Assembly: GCA_002688965.1 (NCBI GenBank) | Contig: NZEE01000008.1 | Span: forward strand, 1 to 8,170 | Origin: an archaeon | GTDB lineage: Archaea > Aenigmatarchaeota > Aenigmatarchaeia > GW2011-AR5 > GCA-2688965 | DNA: 8,170 nt | Direction of reading: 5' to 3' | Shown: positions 6,504-8,170 of the stretch, piece by piece | Layout: each line of letters opens with the position of its first letter | Position numbering within the stretch: position 1 is the stretch's first letter | Notes under the pieces: model-generated | Told to the model about the DNA's origin: nothing | What the model saw: only the letters and a program-made list of their open reading frames with translations | The model's database searches: none | Position numbers and translations under genes: made by a program

Positions 6504-6518
6504 TCGTCAAGTTGACGA
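6504..6518 (+). repeat. Near-palindrome TCGTCAAGTTGACGA after mvk
   Basis: The 7-base arms TCGTCAA and TTGACGA flank a single G, starting two bases after the mevalonate kinase stop. As RNA it could form only a weak five-pair hairpin with a five-base loop. As DNA it is a symmetric site that a dimeric regulator could bind. Its function is unknown. Confidence 0.35.
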
Positions 6519-6540
6519 ATTAAATCCTTAAAAGATTGAA

Positions 6541-6547
6541 TTTTTTT
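6541..6547 (+). terminator. T-tract terminator after mvk
   Basis: Seven consecutive T residues on the plus strand, about 40 bases after the mevalonate kinase stop, fit the U-tract signals used by archaeal RNA polymerase. No strong hairpin is required. Position and composition are the only evidence. Confidence 0.4.
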
Positions 6548-6559
6548 ATCTTCTAAAAT

Positions 6560-6569
6560 CTTTTTAAAG
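6560..6569 (+). promoter_or_regulatory. Possible TATA box for the orphan helical gene
   Basis: CTTTTTAAAG lies about 30 bases before the ATG at 6597, a distance that would give a leaderless or nearly leaderless transcript. This agrees with the lack of any ribosome site there. In DNA this AT-rich, such a match can arise by chance. Confidence 0.3.
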
Positions 6570-6596
6570 TTTTTTACTGAAAAATCAGAAAAATTC

Positions 6597-7157
6597 ATGC
6601 TTAATCCTTTTTTAAAGGTTGGAATTTTAAATTTTAGTATGGAAGCTCCAATTGGTGTACCAAACACCCCTGAAGATTTTATACAAACTGCATTAGACAA
6701 GTATAAGGTATTACAATCTGAATTAAATTTACCAAAACTTGATGAACTTCAAAAGACTTTCAACTTAGAACTTGATTTTTTTGAGGATTCTATTGTAGAT
6801 CATGTACGAAATGAAATGGCTGATGCTATTTTTGACTTTTCTGAGAAGATAATAGAACCTTTGATTACTGCAGAGAACTTTTGTTGCGAATTTGAGCAAA
6901 AGATGCTTAGTAAGAAAGAGATGGATGATATCTTTGAGTTGTATAAGAAGGTACAGGCACTGAAATGGGAAAACAATACCCTTGCTATTAAGAACAATGA
7001 GAAGCAAAGTGCTGAATTCATAAACAAGATGTGGGAATTGTGGAAAAATGATTTTGAAAAGAAATTAAGTAGCTTATGTAATACATTGTCTATTGGATGG
7101 CAAAACCTGAAGATATCTGAAGGTAATGTAAAAGATAATGAATTATATATGGGATAA
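6597..7157 (+). CDS. Hypothetical helical protein
   Basis: I do not recognise this 186-residue protein. It is rich in Glu, Lys, Phe and Asn and looks almost wholly alpha-helical: helices are suggested at about 25-50, 55-85 (hydrophobic heptad-like spacing), 90-120 and 130-165. It has three cysteines and no signal peptide or membrane segment. The C-terminal third carries several tryptophans (W123, W145, W148, W168), as in a helical bundle or coiled-coil partner protein. The ATG at 6597 has no ribosome site but lies about 30 bases from a TATA-like block. A second ATG at 6639 (MEAPIGVPNTPEDF) would shorten it by 14 residues and begins in a more protein-like way, so the start is uncertain. It lies between the mevalonate kinase T-tract and the tRNA promoter and appears to be a single-gene unit. 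No function can be assigned. Confidence 0.65.
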   Translation: MLNPFLKVGILNFSMEAPIGVPNTPEDFIQTALDKYKVLQSELNLPKLDELQKTFNLELDFFEDSIVDHVRNEMADAIFDFSEKIIEPLITAENFCCEFEQKMLSKKEMDDIFELYKKVQALKWENNTLAIKNNEKQSAEFINKMWELWKNDFEKKLSSLCNTLSIGWQNLKISEGNVKDNELYMG

Positions 7158-7180
7158 TCGATTTCTTCTGTTGAGTAACC

Positions 7181-7189
7181 TTTAAAATA
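7181..7189 (+). promoter_or_regulatory. TATA box of the tRNA-Phe gene
   Basis: TTTAAAATA, preceded by a GTAACC stretch in the BRE position, is centred about 30 bases before the first base of the tRNA. This is the normal archaeal spacing for a transcript starting a few bases upstream of the mature 5' end. Confidence 0.6.
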
Positions 7190-7239
7190 CTTTCAATATT
7201 AATTCTCTATTCAGGGCCGGGTAGCTCAGTGGTAGAGCA

Positions 7240-7288
7240 CCATTCCTTTATGCTGTTGCATAACGGATGTGCAAGTCTTATATGGCGA
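7240..7288 (+). other. tRNA-Phe intron 1 (between positions 26 and 27)
   Basis: These 49 bases separate A26 from the anticodon stem. Because AC occurs at both junctions (7239-7240 and 7288-7289), the exact boundaries can slide by a base either way with the same product. The insert folds by itself: TTATGC (7248-7253) pairs with GCATAA (7258-7263) around a TGTT loop, extended by CC/GG after one mismatch, and CCAT (7240-7243) pairs with ATGG (7282-7285). I could not place a standard bulge-helix-bulge at these junctions by hand. Confidence 0.7.
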
Positions 7289-7307
7289 CTGAGTTGAAAT
7301 CTCAGCT

Positions 7308-7329
7308 GGTTTGTCGAAGCAAACTGGCG
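7308..7329 (+). other. tRNA-Phe intron 2 (variable loop, about 45/46)
   Basis: A 22-base insert follows the anticodon stem. It forms a hairpin, TTTG (7310-7313) with CAAA (7320-7323), around TCGAAG. A bulge-helix-bulge-like arrangement fits these boundaries: TCAG (7302-7305) pairs with CTGG (7324-7327), with bulges CTG and CGG each cut after the second base. The resulting variable loop is CTGTC, close to that of archaeal tRNA-Phe. The exact ends are inferred from this fold and from the requirement for a five-base variable loop. Confidence 0.65.
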
Positions 7330-7373
7330 GTCGTGGGTTCAATCCCCACCTCGGCCATACCCCTAATTAAAGG

Positions 7374-7382
7374 TTTAAAAAG
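7374..7382 (+). promoter_or_regulatory. Candidate TATA box for the thermosome gene
   Basis: TTTAAAAAG lies about 50 bases before the thermosome ATG. It would place the transcript start near 7403, upstream of the ribosome site at 7416. A second TATA-like block, TTATAAAAT near 7397, is too close to keep that ribosome site in the message. No heat-shock operator was recognised. Confidence 0.4.
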
Positions 7383-7415
7383 GTTTCTTCATTTGTTATA
7401 AAATCGTAGTGTTAA

Positions 7416-7423
7416 GGTGTGAT
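7416..7423 (+). promoter_or_regulatory. Ribosome binding site of the thermosome gene
   Basis: GGTGTGAT closely resembles the GGAGGTGAT complement of the 16S rRNA tail and ends four bases before the ATG at 7428, confirming that start. Confidence 0.65.
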
Positions 7424-7427
7424 AATT

Positions 7428-8170
7428 ATGAACGGTCAAAATGGACAACCAATTTTTATATTGCCTGAAGGTGCTTTACGTACCACAGGTAGAGAAGCTC
7501 AAACAAGAAATATAGCAGCTGGAAAGCTTATTGCTGACAGTGTAAGAACTACATTAGGTCCAAAAGGTATGGACAAAATGCTTGTTGATTCTATTGGAGA
7601 TATTGTTATTACAAATGATGGTGCTACAATTCTAAAAGAAATGGAAATTGAACACCCTGCAGCTAAGATGCTTGTAGAGGTTGCTAAGACTCAAGAAGAT
7701 GAGGTTGGTGATGGAACTACAACTGCTGTTGTAATTGCAGGTGAATTATTGAAAAAAGCTGAAGAATTATTGGAAAAAGGTATACATCCATCAGTTATAA
7801 TCAAAGGATATAGAGATGCTCGTGCAAAAGCACTTGAAATTCTTGAAACTATCGGAAAAAATGTTAATATTAATGATAAAGCTATTCTAGAAAAGATTGC
7901 AATGACTGCAATGACAGGTAAAGGCAGTGAAGCTGCTAAAGATTCTCTTGCTAAATTAGCTGTTGATGCTGTTACAACTGTTGCAGGCTCTGATAATGGT
8001 AAAGTTGTTATTGACAAAGATGATATTAAGATAGAAAAATCTCAGGGCGGTGCTATTGATGACACTGAACTTGTTAAAGGTATTGTAATTGACAAGGAAA
8101 TTGTTCATTCAGCAATGTCTAAGAAAGTAAAAAATGCTAAAATTGCATTAATTGATGCTGCTTTAGAAAT
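7428..8170 (+). CDS. ths: Thermosome (type II chaperonin) subunit, 3' partial
   Basis: This is one subunit of the double-ring ATP-driven chaperonin that folds proteins in the archaeal cytoplasm. The ATG at 7428 has a good ribosome site, and 247 complete codons are visible before the window ends, just under half of a typical subunit of about 540 residues. Landmarks are the N-terminal [10 protein letters not shown], the ATP-site [13 protein letters not shown] (about 42-54), [20 protein letters not shown] (about 63-82), and the Walker-like [13 protein letters not shown] (about 90-102), which holds the catalytic aspartate. The equatorial domain is followed by the start of the intermediate and apical domains ([20 protein letters not shown]). 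The sequence is intact, with no frameshift. It lies 70 bases after the tRNA, on the same strand, with its own promoter-like element. Whether the organism has further thermosome subunits cannot be seen here. Confidence 0.96.
   Translation, partial: MNGQNGQPIFILPEGALRTTGREAQTRNIAAGKLIADSVRTTLGPKGMDKMLVDSIGDIVITNDGATILKEMEIEHPAAKMLVEVAKTQEDEVGDGTTTAVVIAGELLKKAEELLEKGIHPSVIIKGYRDARAKALEILETIGKNVNINDKAILEKIAMTAMTGKGSEAAKDSLAKLAVDAVTTVAGSDNGKVVIDKDDIKIEKSQGGAIDDTELVKGIVIDKEIVHSAMSKKVKNAKIALIDAALE

Larger units (their letters stand above)
7215..7357 (+). tRNA. tRNA-Phe (GAA) with two introns
   Basis: All clover-leaf parts are present but interrupted. Acceptor: 7215-7221 GGCCGGG pairs with 7350-7356 CTCGGCC (one G.U), discriminator A7357. 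D arm: GCTC (7224-7227) with GAGC (7235-7238), loop AGTGGTA. Anticodon arm: CTGAG (7289-7293), loop TTGAAAT with anticodon GAA at 7296-7298, CTCAG (7301-7305). T arm: GTGGG (7333-7337), loop TTCAATC, CCCAC (7345-7349). These close into a normal 72-base tRNA only if about 49 bases between the D and anticodon arms and about 22 bases in the variable loop are removed. The canonical 37/38 site is uninterrupted. GGTAGAGC and GTCGTGGGTTCAA match archaeal tRNA-Phe. CCA is not encoded, as is common in archaea. It must therefore be spliced twice by the bulge-helix-bulge endonuclease and ligase before use. Confidence 0.88.

Noticed and set aside
6416..6700. Minus-strand frame whose internal part from the ATG at 6598 (MNFSDFSVKNFKK...) looks protein-like
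   Set aside because: It runs antisense through the end of mevalonate kinase and the start of the orphan gene, has no ribosome site, and its Lys/Phe/Ile-rich content is expected from AT-rich DNA. It was kept out of the features for lack of support.
7240..7327. Anticodon stem CCATT (7240-7244) with ACTGG (7323-7327), giving a single-intron tRNA
   Set aside because: It has a T-C mismatch and lacks the invariant T33, whereas CTGAG/CTCAG with loop TTGAAAT is a perfect arm carrying a Phe anticodon.
7691..8017. Minus-strand frame opposite the thermosome gene
   Set aside because: It is a shadow of the strongly conserved chaperonin coding sequence, with a Ser/Ala/Pro-rich low-complexity product.
1..8170. 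CRISPR arrays, insertion sequences, integrase or other mobile-element traces
   Set aside because: No regularly spaced repeats, transposase motifs or terminal inverted repeats were seen; the window reads as core chromosomal sequence.

Overview
The window is AT-rich archaeal DNA. It carries a type II chaperonin (thermosome) subunit, a tRNA with introns and no encoded CCA end, TATA-box-like promoters, GGTGA/GTGAT-type ribosome sites, and the archaeal version of the mevalonate pathway. The lineage cannot be fixed from the sequence alone. A mesophilic euryarchaeal or DPANN-type archaeon would fit, but that is inference.

Layout. Bases 1-1024 (+) hold two unrecognised membrane-protein genes. The first is cut by the left edge; its frame is open back to base 1 and contains a poly-aspartate tract. 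Bases 1008-5507 (-) form a tight six-gene operon, read right to left: a UbiD-family decarboxylase, the aconitase-X large and small subunits, the UbiX prenyltransferase, isopentenyl phosphate kinase, and a small protein resembling a degenerate Nudix domain. Bases 5588-6502 (+), divergent from that operon, encode mevalonate kinase. Bases 6597-7157 (+) encode an orphan helical protein. Bases 7215-7357 (+) are a tRNA-Phe(GAA) gene interrupted by two introns at unusual positions. From 7428 (+) a thermosome subunit runs off the right edge.

How the genes work together. Mevalonate kinase makes mevalonate 5-phosphate. The two aconitase-X subunits (phosphomevalonate dehydratase) make trans-anhydromevalonate 5-phosphate. 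The UbiD homologue decarboxylates it to isopentenyl phosphate, using prenylated FMN made by UbiX. Isopentenyl phosphate kinase then yields isopentenyl diphosphate, the precursor of archaeal lipids. The whole lower half of the route lies in one divergent cluster with one plausible shared promoter region at 5508-5587. The Nudix-like gene is last in this operon and its role is unknown.

The most unusual feature is the tRNA-Phe gene. The clover-leaf closes only if about 49 nt are removed next to position 26/27 and about 22 nt from the variable loop, while the usual 37/38 site is uninterrupted. No stretch longer than 300 bases lacks a gene or RNA.
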